Below are positions 1-11,863 of a stretch of DNA of 64,000 nucleotides, in pieces. The notes beneath the pieces were generated by a model that did no database searches, was not told the DNA's origin, and saw only the letters and a list, made by a program, of their open reading frames with translations. A program made the translations under genes and the position numbers. Position 1 is the first letter of the stretch, and each line of letters starts with the position of its first letter. This DNA is from Pyrenochaeta sp. MPI-SDFR-AT-0127 (Eukaryota > Ascomycota > Dothideomycetes > Pleosporales > Cucurbitariaceae), in NCBI GenBank assembly GCA_020747015.1, contig JAGTJM010000070.1, positions 1-64,000 on the forward strand. The letters are read 5' to 3'.

Positions 1-1070
1 GAAGAATACGGGTAAGTTTCGAGTCTCGGTACGGGATATGCGAGGTTTTGCTGTCTGTCAAGGAATTGATGACCATGCCCAGTGCACTCAGACTCTTATT
101 GATCTTCTTCGCCTCTTCTAGGGTTTGTCCGCTTGCTCCAGTCTTTCCAACCTTCTCAGAACCAGCCAGATCGACCAAGAACAGTTGCCCACTCTTCATG
201 GACCCTGTCTCAACGTTCTTTTGTGTGACGGTGACGACGAAAATTGAGTGGGACCGCGAAGATTCCTGGTTCATGTTTGTTGCTGAGACCGCTCTTGCTG
301 TGCCACCTCTTCGCAAGACCTCATAGACCTCTTCTTGGCTCGAGACATAGACTTCTAGTAGGCCCTTCACATATACACCTCGGTTCTTCTCCTCGTGCAC
401 TGGTAAGTTGTCGTTTTGTGGCACCAGAAGATCCCGAATGCGTTCCATGTAAATCTCCATGTAGCTGACTCTGACTGTATATTCAATGTTGCTCGGAGAC
501 GCCAAGATACTTGCAAAGATCTGCTGGACAATACGTGGGATGACACCTTTTCCTACGTCGTCGTCGATATCGCTGCCCATCATGGTGTATGACTTTCCCG
601 CTCCTGTCTGGCCATAGGCAAACACTGTACCATTGTATCCATTCAAAATATCGTCGACGGTCGGACGGATAGAATAGTCGAAGACGTCGGCCTGGCGTGA
701 GGCCATGTCGAAGACGCGATCGAAGGTAAAGGCCCCCGCGGCCTCTTTCGACTGCGCACATAACGGTCAGCAACCCTAACTAGCTCTTGGAAGCTACTTC
801 TTGAATGGCAGAACCATACCTGGATCGTACATGTGTCCTCGGTGTTGAACTCGACTATGGGCTCACCGCCGCTGGCAATTTCGACCTTATTCTGCGGGCG
901 GAACCGCGCCACCACTGCAGCATCTCACAGTCAGTAACCTGTATACCCGCACTCAACAGTCGCTCTTTGCCGCATCGCACCTTTGATAGTGTTGGAGCCC
1001 CTGTAGTCGAGTAATTAGCTATGTTTCACCCCTCTCTACACTCTCGCTCAACAGGGCCTACTTACGACAT
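1..1070 (-). CDS. kinA: Kinesin-1 heavy chain, N-terminal motor part (cut by window edge)
   Basis: Plus-end-directed microtubule motor of the conventional kinesin family, used for long-range organelle and vesicle transport. I read four exons: 1070-1066 (only ATGTC), 1000-981, 914-820, and 751 to the window edge. Joined, they start MSGSNTIKVVARFRPQN, the usual start of fungal kinesin-1. The motor domain shows the P-loop GQTGAGKSYTM (about position 600), the switch I region NQESSRSHS, the switch II motif DLAGSE and the KINKSLSALG helix. The stalk and tail lie outside the window. The 5-nt first coding exon and 20-nt second exon are unusually small, but both have GT donors and AG acceptors and keep the frame. 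Family assignment is very safe; the tiny 5' exons are inferred from frame and conservation. Confidence 0.93.
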
Positions 1071-1892
1071 GATTGCTGGACGATATAGCGTTGCGGCCCA
1101 GAGGCCTCCCTCTGTTTGCTTCTCTCAGTCTTAGCTGCAGGTGTTGCTGCGAACCCAGCAGGAACTGCTGTTGTGGGACTGTCACGTCTCGTTGTGGTAC
1201 GGCGCGTGGCAGTGAGTAATTAAGGGCCCCGCGGCTGTTTTAGGGGAAACAAATTAGACAAACTCCAGCGATGCCCCTGGCGCAAACAGAGGAGCACACG
1301 CAGCTCGTCCAGTTAAAAGAGAGTAGAGCGTAGACGGTGAGCGCAGCAAGCGACTCGGTGTTGGACGATGCTGCTGTGCTTGAGTCGAGGTGCAGGCTCC
1401 GGCCCATGTTGATGTGTCGGCTTGCAGGCCTCGTAGCGCGCTCTCCCTCCCCGCAACGACCAACGAAACTGCTGTGACGCCGTTCCCGTCATTTACCTGG
1501 CCTTTGTTATACTTTTTTGGAGAGATAGTCTGCACCTCTAGCATATGATATACCTCAATGCGATTATAGTAATACTGCCAGCTATAGAATCGCCAAGTGG
1601 CGGGGCAAACATGAGATGAGCACCATAGCCAGTCTTGATTGCGCCATGGGCTGAAAAAGAAGCTTCCAAATGTATAGAAAAGCAGCTCCATTAACTACAT
1701 AGATACTGCCATGCATCAGACTCATATAGAGCCCCAAACGCCTCGCTGCCAGGAAAACAGACCGAGGATCAACGCCTAAACGCCGCTGAGCCCTAAAAAT
1801 GACCAATAGAGCACTGTCCCAATACCCACCGCAACTCCATTCCATGCCTTGTCGTGTTGCAAGCGTGTTCTGTCATTCAGTTTCTGGTAGGC
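1071..1892. other. Intergenic region (kinesin 5' side / UBC2 3' side)
   Basis: About 0.8 kb holding the kinesin promoter and 5' leader and the UBC2 3' region. Short open frames here have no coding character that I recognise. Confidence 0.6.
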
Positions 1893-2654
1893 TCAATCTT
1901 CCCAGCTTTTCTCGACTGTCTCGCGGACACGTTTGGTATACTCCTTGCGGTTCTCTTTGTACAAGTTTGACGCTTCGACATTAGCTGGTGATGATGTGTT
2001 TGGGTCATTCAGTAAGCTGCGCCTTGTCAGTGCCTTTCTCCCAAAATTCTAGTTCGCCTTGTGAAGCACACAGATGTCTGAGGAACATACCTCTGGATAC
2101 TTGTCAAAATCGCCGCAACATCGTAGGTAGGTGACCATCGATTCTGCAAGATGTCCAAGCAGAGCTCCCCAGTCCCGTATACATTAGGATGAAACATCTG
2201 ACTGATGAACTTCACGCCTGGTGGCTTGTTTGGGTATGCTTCCTCGAAGTGCATAACAAGGCGGAAAGTTCCATCTTCAAAGGGCGTGTCTGCGGGGCCG
2301 ATAATGACTGCGTTCCTGTGCGAGTGTCAGAGTGCTGCTTGGGGAAGTATGTGTGATTGTGATATCGCGCATGAAGACGGATGTTGGTTGAAGTGTAAAT
2401 AAGGGCGCTCAATGATATGAGGAGTGTCGCGTGCAGTGTGCGGTGTGCAACCATACCAGGTCATAACATTATCGGCGATTGGAGATGCAGAAACACCAGC
2501 GGGAGGGTCAGTTTGCATGCGCTGTAACACGTCAAATCAGCATAGCTCTCTATCAAGCATGCTCGTTGTGCAGAAAGGTCCTCATTGCGGCCCTGAAAGT
2601 GTAGTGGCATACCTTGAAGTCGCGCATCAAGCGGCGGCGGGCAGCAGTCGACAT
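1893..2654 (-). CDS. UBC2: Ubiquitin-conjugating enzyme E2 Rad6/Ubc2
   Basis: E2 enzyme that, with Rad18 or Bre1-type E3 ligases, ubiquitinates PCNA (post-replication repair) and histone H2B; acts mainly in the nucleus. Four exons: 2654-2613, 2521-2457, 2315-2091, 2016-1893, total 456 nt, giving 151 residues, the family's normal length. It begins MSTAARRRLMRDFKRMQTDP. The HPN motif (MFHPNVYGTGELCLDILQ) is followed by the active-site Cys in ELCLD, and the conserved NRWSPTYDV follows. The C-terminus is short (EKSWED) and lacks the long acidic tail of budding yeast Rad6, as in other filamentous fungi. All introns are GT..AG and keep the frame. Confidence 0.96.
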
Positions 2655-3416
2655 TCTGAGGTGACAGATGGATAACTTGGAAGAGACTTGCACTAAAATT
2701 AACGTGGGAGTTGAGTATGTCAAGCACTCAGTGTCGTGGTTGCGTTGAGATGCGGGCAACAAAGGGACCTGACGCCGTTGGCCGACTGGTGGAGGCGACC
2801 GCCACGAGCTCACGTGCACCTTGTGAAACAAGGGCCAGTCATGCAGATGTGGATGCTTATCGCCTCGCTGTCCAATGCCATGCTGTACATTAATCAAAAT
2901 TCTTACCCAGAACTATTGCCCAAAATATGTCCATATCTACCTACTCCCTATTAACCTTGCAACAGCTGAAAACTGTAAAACACTTCGCGTGGCGAAATCT
3001 TCTCCGCTGTCACAAGAATGTTAACGTCACTTGCTTCCTTCGTGACCATATTTTGGTTGTTAGAATATGTTCACAAATCATTGCCGCGCCTGATAATGGT
3101 GGCAGGGAAAAAGACTCTTTGTGTATAGTAGATTTTCGTTCTTGCCTTTTGACCTTTTTTTTGATCAAGATCGTTTATATAATTGTACAATTCTTCCAAT
3201 GCTCGCCCGAACGCCTTGCTTCTCGATATGAACTCAATCTGACAATGCCGCTTACTTGTTAAAACCATAGTGCATGGACCGCCGTCCATAAAGCTCATAA
3301 GGTCGTGAGTAATCAAAGACAGATGCTGAAGAAAAGACAGCCTAAGGTGAGAGTTTACGGTGAAACTCCCTGTCTGGGCGTTTAGAGTAGTTACAGAATA
3401 TTTGCGAGTTGATAAT
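2655..3416. other. Intergenic region (UBC2 promoter, sulfatase 3' side)
   Basis: 0.76 kb between two minus-strand genes. The right part (about 2900-3300) is AT-richer and may contain the sulfatase 3' UTR. No further gene seen. Confidence 0.5.
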
Positions 3417-5489
3417 TCACTCGCCGTAAGCTCCCGCGATACCATGATGAGAAGCACTAGCCGTCTTCTCACGGCCAAGATGGTCCACAACAGGGAACCG
3501 AGCGCGGCGCTCAAGGTCATCCAGAGGAATGTGAGAACGGATGAAGCGGTCTTTGTCATTGTACGGCGGCTGGTAATCCCAAGGTTCCTTACGGCCAATC
3601 TGAAGAGCACTCCAGGCGATCTGTCGCATGCGCTGGCTCTTCAGCACGTCTTTGTGGATCTGCTGGTAATCCCATTTCGCGCGAGCCTCCTCCTCAAAGC
3701 CAGCAAGGACTTTTTGATGATGAGTGGAGGATGACTTCGCAAGGTCAACAAGTTCCCTTGGATCGTTGACCAGATCATAGAGCTGAGGGGGATCAGCTAG
3801 AGAGTATGTAAACTTCCACTGGTGACGCCGGATCATGTACGTCGGAGTCACGGTGCCTTCACCCATGTACTCGCCGAAAACTTCATCCTTACCAGGTCTG
3901 TTCGACACGAGGTAATCGTGAAGACTAACGCCGTCTATAGGCAGGATGGCCGAAGCGTCGCCTCCTGCAAGATCGACAAATGTCGGGAGGAGGTCCATGG
4001 TGGAGACTGACTCCTTGACCTGCTTCGGCTCGAATTTGGGCGGGTAGTTGATAATCATAGGCACCCGGGCACTGTTCTCATACCAGCTCATCTTGTACCA
4101 CAAACTTCGTTCACCAAGCATGTCGCCATGATCTCCTGAGAAGACAATGACGGTATCTTTATCCAGATAGCAGTTCTTAAGTAGCTTTACGAGCTTACCA
4201 ACTTGGTCATCGACAAAGCTACAAGCAGCGAAGTAGGCCCGACGTGCGCGAATCTTGGCTTCGTCTGGAACTGGATTATCCCACAGATCGATAGTCTTCA
4301 GCAATCGCTGAGAGTGCGAATCTTGGTCTTCTTGTGCAATCTCCGTCTTAGGCAAGGGGATGTCGACGCCCTCGTAGCGGTCCCAATACTCCCTGATCAT
4401 GGTGTAGGGATCGTGAGGATGGGTCAAAGAGATAGTGAGAGCAAAGGGCCGACGGGTGCTGGGGTCTGACCGGACATAGTCATATAGGTACTGCTGCGCC
4501 TAGAGAAGGAATAGTCAGCGATGTGCACGAGTAGGAAAGAGGCTTACGATCAAACAGGGATGGAACCAGACGACATAGCGAGTTTTGCCATAGGTCTGAT
4601 GCGGTTTCTAAGGTGTTGTGTTCCAGAGTGTGCTTACCTTGTACATAACATCCTCGTCATAATCAAGCTGGTTTGACCGCACACAGGGGCCTGCTTGCAT
4701 GACCGAAGACATATTGTGGTACCACTCCTGCCGCTCTTCTGGCTTATCCCAGTTGACAGCCCAGCCAAGATCACCAGGGTAAATATCCGAAGTAAGTCTA
4801 TCGTGCAAGGGTCAGCAAGAACTGTAAGTGGAGGTTGGGGTGGTTTACCTGTGCTCGAATCCGTGAAGCTGGTCAGGGCCGATGAAATGCATCTTGCCTG
4901 CAAGAGCAGTCTCATAGCCCTCTCGTCGAAGGTAGTGGGCATACGTTGGTACTTCAGGGCCTAAAATGGAAGCATTGTCGTAGCCACCGATCTTGGAGGG
5001 GAGTTGTCCGGTGCACATGGTGAACCTGGATGGCGCGCATAGAGGAGAGTTGCAGTATGCACTGGCGAAGTTGACGCCAGTTCTAGCAAGCTCATCAAGG
5101 TGGGGGGTCTTGATGACTGAATCTGGGTCGTTGAACTTCTGCATTGGTGCGGCCATCTGATCAGCCATGATGTACAAAATGTTGGGCTTCTTGGAACCTC
5201 CGTTCGATCCTTGGCCGCCAGAGGCATATGCATTTGACTGTGCTTGGAGAGACTGTGAAGTGATGAAATCCCTGCCATCGAGCTGACGCCCCGAGAAGCC
5301 AGTGCCATTAGAGACACCATTTGAATTCACGTGACCAGTGCCATTGGTGGCGGATGTATTGAGTGAGATACTTCCACCGACGGGAGCATAGGCCTCAAGT
5401 GAGACGCCGCCCTCAGGTTTTGGTGGCTGCTTATATGGATAAGAGTACGATGGTCGCGATTCAGGCTCCAGTAAGACACTGGGAGCCAT
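3417..5489 (-). CDS. Choline sulfatase (type I sulfatase)
   Basis: Hydrolyses choline-O-sulfate to choline and sulfate, letting fungi use this stored osmolyte as a sulfur source. Exons 5489-4849, 4797-4638, 4595-4548 and 4499-3417 total 1932 nt (643 residues). The sulfatase core starts near residue 102 with KPNILYIMADQ (metal-binding Asp). The formylglycine site is CNSPLCAPSRFTMCTG, a Cys-type C-x-P-S-R motif, followed by GKMHFIGPDQLHGFEHR. The central VFSGDHGDMLGER supplies further metal ligands, and the C-terminal part matches the choline-sulfatase domain. The first about 100 residues are Ser/Gly/Asn-rich and look disordered; I do not see a signal peptide. Substrate specificity is inferred from the overall pattern; another alkylsulfatase is the main alternative. 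Confidence 0.9.
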
Positions 5490-8400
5490 CTTGATGTGTA
5501 CTGGAAAAACTTAAAGCAGGAAAGCTTAGGAGGCTTGGTCTCCTGTGGGGGGCATTAATGGTTAGAAGAGTGTGAGCCAATGATATAGTGTGGTTGAACA
5601 ACACACGGGCAGGTGTCCGAGGCGTTGTAAGATTGCAAAGTGAGAGTCGGAGGCGGAAGTGAGAGCAGAGCGCCTTTATAGATAATGGGGGAGCCCCCGG
5701 AATTTCCACCATCTGCACGGTGTATGTGGGGAAAGTACGATCTTGACACAGGAGCAAGTGCAGGGTGTGGTGACTTCCCAGTTGGGTTGGTGGTCAATCA
5801 CGCAACCGCTTTGAAGGCAAGCACGCAATCATCGGTCCGTGCGCTAAGGGCGACCTCACTCCCTTGGACTCTGGAGAAAGGCTGTTCAGGCCGCTCCGCC
5901 GTCATATAAGTGGCCAGCCCCGTGTCAAGGCGAGTTGCTCTGCTTAGGTGCAACAAGCCATGCCATCGTCATCAAAGTCTGCCGCGCTGGGTACTACAGT
6001 GCAGCCGTTGAGCAGAGCCACGGCCGGGTTGGGCCCCGTCATCTTCTCTCCAGGGTAACGTGCGTTTACAATCAATTGCAAATTATCATGTGGTAGGCAC
6101 TCACCGCGTCAGACAAACCCAGCAGCCGTAGCAGACTGCGAATCGAATCCCTCGCACACGCGCACAGACTCCTGTACATGGCCCGGGACGGGAGGTTGTC
6201 AAGAGGACGACAAGCATGACCGAGAAAATAGCGGGTGTAGAAGCAGGGTCCCGCAAAGAGCTAGGCAGTCCGAAAACTATCTGGAGCCAAGCATGCTGCT
6301 GCAGTGCCAGATCCGTCGAATATGGAGGCAAGTTGGCCGGAATTATGGACGCAAGTGAGGTTGACAGAGTGCGGCTTGGCATACCGAATCGCACCGTGCA
6401 TTCCTATTCGCCTGGTACCATTGACCCTGGTCCGCAACTATCTTACCATGGCCTCCACGAAACGTCAGGCGTCAATCGCAACGAAAGACGGTGAAGAATA
6501 TACTATATTGGTCGTTATCTTTCCAACACCATACCAGCTCGCTTCACATTAGCGGTTGTTCACCTCGGCTTCATCTGCTCCAGCGAATCGGTACCGTCTC
6601 CGAAGGCATTGAAATTGTCAGCACGTGATGCGTTCTACGGCTTGCGTCGGACTAGGCCCTAAGAAGCGGTTCTCTTCGCTGCTGGCAAATCACGACTATT
6701 TGCTGCCGCTCTGCTTCTGCAGGCTACCAATAGCGCGCTGCGGCTCTCGACGACAGATGAGTGCGTCTGCTCGAGGAAGGCGCAGTTGTAAAACTTCTTC
6801 ATGCAGGCACCACGTGGACGTGCAAAATAATTTGCCCGTTGTGCGGTCACTTAGAATCGTACCGCCGACGACAAGATTGCTTTCGGTGGCATTACCTCCG
6901 AATCGACCCGGTTGCGCTGCAAGTGGTCACCTGGCCATACCGATTGAAAGCATTTGTTGCACGCCTTGACTGCCTATCGAACTCTTGGCGAGATATGCGA
7001 TGATCCAGGGAGCTGGACGAGGCGTTGCTGAAGCGTACGCTTCTGCTCCAGAGGGGTCGTGCTGTACGCGAGAAGATGTGCGCCAATCAGGGCACTTCCA
7101 ATCCTTGTATCTGTGCAGATATGCTCGCAACTGCGCTACAGCGAGATCTGAAGGCACATGGATTATTATCGTTTTGAGGTAGTATGTTATTTTGCTCTAC
7201 CGTCACGGTTTCAAGTCTGCGTTGGGCCGCTAAGCTTGGCTTGCCACATCTTCCACGTCTGACTCACATTCTCCAGTTTCATATGCATCCAAATCTTTAA
7301 TGTCAGTTCTCTTTGGCTACATGCGCTCCCTGTGCATGGCCCTCATCTAGGAGCATCAACGGTGAGCACCAGATTGAGCGGTGTCCACCTCAGCCACCTT
7401 TTGCCTATCTACCACCATCTGGAAACTGGCGTTTCGTATTCTGCCGACCCTAGCAAACAGTTATCAGAGGTTGACACACGCTCGTCCTACACACCAGCAA
7501 ATAATATCAGTGAACGCCTGCTGCCAGCTCTGGATCTGTTTTCCGCGACTGGAGATGTTGTCCTTCCATATCTTAGTGATACGCTCAACCCCACATACAC
7601 TAGCGATTGTTCCTTCGTGCTCGGCCCTACAATCGAGACAGAGTGCTCGCAGCTGCGCCAGCTCTTTCTCCACATACGCTAGACAACTCACAACGCATCA
7701 TCGCCTGTGTGTACGCCTTCTGACGCCGTGACGCTCCGGGGGCTCGTCCAAGGAGTGTCAAAACTATGTCAGAAGATATTCAGCTGGAAGCCTCTCAGCG
7801 AATCCAAGCTTGTTCCGCAGGCTCCAAGCTGCATGCACCCGATAGTACCAACTCCTCGCTAATGCTATCCACCTCAAGATCATCTTCCATATTCGGGCTG
7901 TCGGTCAAAACGCGACGACCCGAATCGCGATGCGACAGGCCGACAGCATCTTCATCGACCGCAAACAGGAATATGAATAATCGCCACCGACCTTTCTCCA
8001 CATACACCAAATGAAGAGTTCCTGGTGGGCAACGGTATGTCCGATAGGCTGGCGCTGCAATTGCGCCACCAACCTTCTCCCTTCTCGACGGCATTAAGCT
8101 GCCCCTTCATCTTCGATAAGTCCAAAGTAGGTCAGCAGGACGTATGCGCCGCGCCTCAACATCCGACGATAACCTTCTCCGTGACAATCTCATTACTCAC
8201 AACTTTCGGAACGAACGGGCTCAAAATCGTCACGCGATCATTTTCGAGACCTAGAAGCTTTGTGAAATTGCCTACGCGTTCGAGGGTTAGCTACGCAATT
8301 TTGTAACCATCATGAGATCAGAAGCCTCAAAGGATTCACGTTGCTCCATCAAAATACTCCTCTTTGTCCTCACATTTTCAGTGGGAGCATGTTTTGATTC

Positions 8401-9342
8401 TCGTATCGAGTCTCCTTGCTGCCCACAATATGTAGTCATTCTCTAGCTTGCTTACACATATTTAGATCAGCGCCACACCTACTTACTGGAGTCTGAATAT
8501 CAAGCAAGAGCTCTAAATCTAGCCAGTTGTACACAAAAGGTCCAGTCTATATCAATTCCTGCAAACATCATACCATGTCCATGGCACAAAGGACCTTAGA
8601 TCGAGGATGTGTCTTCTTCGTCGTCGATATGTTCATTGAATGCACGTCGAATGTACACAGAAAACAGCATAGAGTGATTTTCTGATATGATGCATTCGCA
8701 CGTGATCCTCTCGCCACAGCCAACTCTATCCCAGACCTGCGTCACAAGACCAGCAGTCAAAAGAGGATGTCAAAGCCAGTAGTAAAACTTCCAAATGCTC
8801 CTCATGCAATTTACAGCTTCGCTGAGCAGGTATTATCATTCTTTTACCAATGCCCTACCACACGCAACACTGTAGCAGCATGAACCAATAGTCAATGGAC
8901 TCAGTATGGATAGTGTTGGCATCATGACCAGTACAATATTGATCTAAAGCATCCAAACACTAAAGCTAGAAGTCAAATAGGATCGTAGCTGCATAGAAGG
9001 ATCCATGGGACATCCACATTTCTACAAAGTAGTATATAACAATAGACTTGACAGGAATTACTTTCTGTTCATCAAGCATAACATTACATCGTTTTTCTCT
9101 CCTCTATCGTATCTTTCTGAACTCCATGCACGGATTGGAGATGTTGCTGGGATTAAAAACTTATCCAGGCATGCTGCCGAAACGCCTCCCAATGCAACCA
9201 TTATCAAGACAACCCAAGCCCCCCTTTTCCTTGGGTATACATATAGTACAAGAAGACTGCTGAAGACGACCACAGGCAATATGGTGTACACATACCACTC
9301 TTTTCATCCGCACATTCGCTCAGCTTGAGATGCTGGAGCTGC
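5490..9342. other. 3.8 kb gene-poor interval
   Basis: No complete gene can be assembled. A short plausible first coding exon (start near 5959, ending at a GT donor near 6055, beginning MPSSSKSAALGTT) has no clear continuation. Open-frame fragments with protein-like composition occur at 6760-7160 and, on the minus strand, 7360-8330 (listed separately). GC content is ordinary, so heavy AT-rich RIP is not evident. Confidence 0.4.
7360..8330 (-). pseudogene. Possible decayed or multi-intron gene of unknown family
   Basis: Reading the minus strand from about 8285, one frame gives a well-behaved stretch (ERVGNFTKLLGLENDRVTIL and about 20 further residues) before TGA codons, then an open stretch of about 50 residues. 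Another frame (8094-7795) is open for 99 codons and acidic near its end. A third piece (7691 to about 7500) looks like an amphipathic helix segment and can be joined through a GT..AG gap (about 7500-7453, with a CTGATAAC branch-like site) to a tail that stops near 7363. These pieces look protein-like but I cannot join them into one gene, and I do not recognise the family. It may be a pseudogene or a gene whose introns I cannot resolve. Confidence 0.25.
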
Positions 9343-11453
9343 CTAGAACTCAAGACGCGGTTCTCTCCTCGGCCTCTCACCACCAAAGCCTCGATCTCCG
9401 CCAAAACCTCCGTTCCTTTCACCCCCGAATCCATTTCCTCCTCTCCTCTCGCCGCCAAAACCGCCACCTCCTCTTCGATCACTGCCGAAGCCCCGGTCCC
9501 CGCCTCGCCTATCGCCGCCAAAACCTCCTCGGTCACGACCGAAACTTCTGTCACCACCGGATCGGTCACCATATGTATCGGCGGCCCCTCTTCCGCCAAA
9601 GCCGCCGCGGTTACCACCAAATCCACGGCCGCCGCCGCCACCCCGCCTTCCACCTCCGCTGTAAAAGCTAGCAGGCGGGCTTGGTGGAGACGGCATGCCC
9701 CAACCAAATTCTGCAAGACGATTCGCACCCTCTAGCAGGCCCTGCTTGTCGCCATACCATTGGTAACTTCCAAACAATCCACGGAATGCAGCGTCAAGCT
9801 GATCAGGGTAGATCTTCTTATGCGCTTCGACTACCTCAGCTAAGATCTTGCCAACATTTGCCGGCACCTCAGTAGCTTGGGTCATGTCTACAGTTGCGCA
9901 CTCAAGGGCACTCGTAGCGTTGCTCAGAGGCAGATCTCGGAGACGACGGCGGAGTTCCTGCTTCTCAAAGGGCGTGAGGAACAACCAGCCCTCACCCTCC
10001 TTACCTGCACGACCGGTACGACCAAGACGATGGATGTAAGAGTCACGCTCGCGGGGAAGGCCAACTTGGATCACGTGCGTCACGTTGGGAAAATCCATTC
10101 CTCTAGCTGTAACATCAGACGAGAACAAGAGACCAGACTGGCAGTGGCGAAAGTCGTCTGCCGCTCTGGTCCTCTGCGCCTGAGAGAGCTTAGAGTGAAT
10201 TTCAAATCCGCGGAGACCGGCGAGGGGAGTGGCACGCTTGAAGCCACCGCTGAGCTTGTAGAATACAGATGAAGCGAGGGTGACCTCGGCCGTACTGTTG
10301 AAGTAGACAATGGCCTTGAAAGGTCGAGCTTCGCCAGACTTTGCGAGTTGGTGTTGTTGCGTGACGAGCTCGTAGAGAGAGGGCATGATGTTCTCGAAGC
10401 CGGCAAGATTGACGAACTTCTGGGGAATGCGCTGGTGCGTTGGCTCCTCGTCTTCGCTGACACACTTGGCAAAATGAAAGCCTGGGCGCATGGTCTTACG
10501 TACGAGGTCTACAACATCGCGGGGGATGGTAGCGGAGAACATGAGGTTCTGGCGTTCGACTTGTTCGGGATCAGGCAGGTAGTTCCTGATCTCATCAATC
10601 TCTTTGGTGAAACCATCATCGAGAAGACGGTCTGCCTCGTCCATAACTAGTGCGTTAAGCTTTGGTGCTTTCACACCGGAGTAGGAGTCAGAGAGAATGT
10701 CATGAATACGGCCAGGTGTGCCGATGAGGAGATGGCATCCTTCGCGCTGCGTCTTCTGTAGCATGGCCCTCTTCTGTGTTCCGCCAACGGCCGTTTGGAC
10801 CACGATGCTCGTGTTAGAAACCACCTTCTTCGCCTCGACAGCAATCTGCTCCGCTAATTCTCGCGTGGGCGAGATGATGATGGCCCTGATATCGTCTGGC
10901 TTTGCGCGCTTGTACCCACGGGCTTTCTCACCCAACTTTGGTTCGGCCTGGATGATTCGCTGGATGACTGGGATGAGGAAGCCGAGTGTCTTGCCAGTAC
11001 CGGTCTTTGCTTGCGCAATACTATAGCTTGATAAGTCTTGTAGTACTACGAAATTTGGGAGATGACTTACACATCGACGCCGCTCAAGGCCTCGTTGATT
11101 GTCCTTGTCTGCACATCCGTCATTGTTGAAAGTCTCATCTGGCTCGTGATGGTTCTGATGAGATTGGGATGAACCAGGCCCCGCGTTGCCAATTCCTGGA
11201 ATTCGGTGACTGGTCCATCCTCAGCGATACTATCCTCGGTGATGTTCTGTTCCGTCTCGGTCTGGGTTGCGATCTGTTGCCACTTTGCGCTATGGTGGAA
11301 GCCGGCGATCGAGACATTTGCAAAGCGAGACGTTGATATCCTCAGCACTCTCGAGGACTGAGAGAGAGGCGTGTGAAGGGCTCTGGATGCGATAGCGGTC
11401 GTCGAAAGGCTCCTCGAAAGGGTTGCCGGACATCTTCGTAATGCGCCGAACAT
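9343..11453 (-). CDS. MSS116: Mitochondrial DEAD-box RNA helicase (Mss116-like)
   Basis: ATP-dependent RNA helicase/chaperone, probably for mitochondrial group I/II intron splicing and translation. Exons 11453-11071 and 11020-9343 give about 686 residues; an in-frame ATG 69 nt upstream (11522) is an alternative start. I prefer 11453 because it begins MFGALRRCPATLSRSLS, an Arg/Ser-rich mitochondrial presequence without acidic residues. Helicase motifs appear in order: Q-motif region, AQAKTGTGKT (I), PTRELAEQ (Ia), GTPGR (Ib), VMDEADRLLD (II), SAT (III), ARGMDFPNV (V) and HRLGRTGRAG (VI). The C-terminus (about the last 100 residues) is a Gly/Arg-rich FGG/RGG tail, typical of RNA-binding helicases. 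The intron splits a Val codon. Confidence 0.92.
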
Positions 11454-11863
11454 GATGGACGAGGATGCGGAAGAACGATCCGCAATGTGGAGAAGGTCAG
11501 AGGGGTATCTCAGAAGTAGCAATTAAACGGGTGTAAGTCTTTGAGGAAAGCGCCTCAGAAAAGAAGGCGAATTGGGATGAAAGAGAGGCGGTGTTATGTT
11601 GCTGGCGTTCCAGGAGGCGCTGCACCAGAGACTTTCGACTTTTTCGAGGGCACGTTCCTCTGCATTTCTCGCGCTAGGGGGTGTCGCCGCACTCACCGCC
11701 CGATAAGATAAGACAATTCAACTCTTCTATCTGGAGCACCATGCACTGGCGTCACTGAAGACGTATTGATTTTTCATGCTTTATTGCTTCGTTACTTCAT
11801 GTCATGGCTACTTCGTGATATTTTCGAAAGCACAGCGCCTTGCCAATGCTAACTAGACTCCCT
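11454..11863. other. Intergenic region upstream of the helicase gene
   Basis: 0.4 kb containing the helicase promoter and the 3' side of the next gene. No separate element recognised. Confidence 0.5.

Noticed and set aside
6761..7003. Possible C2H2-like zinc-finger fragment (CPLCG region)
   Set aside because: Spacing of Cys and His does not form a clear finger and no gene can be built around it.
9325..9735. Plus-strand Ala/Ser/Thr-rich open frame
   Set aside because: It is the antisense of the Gly/Arg-rich tail of the DEAD-box helicase.
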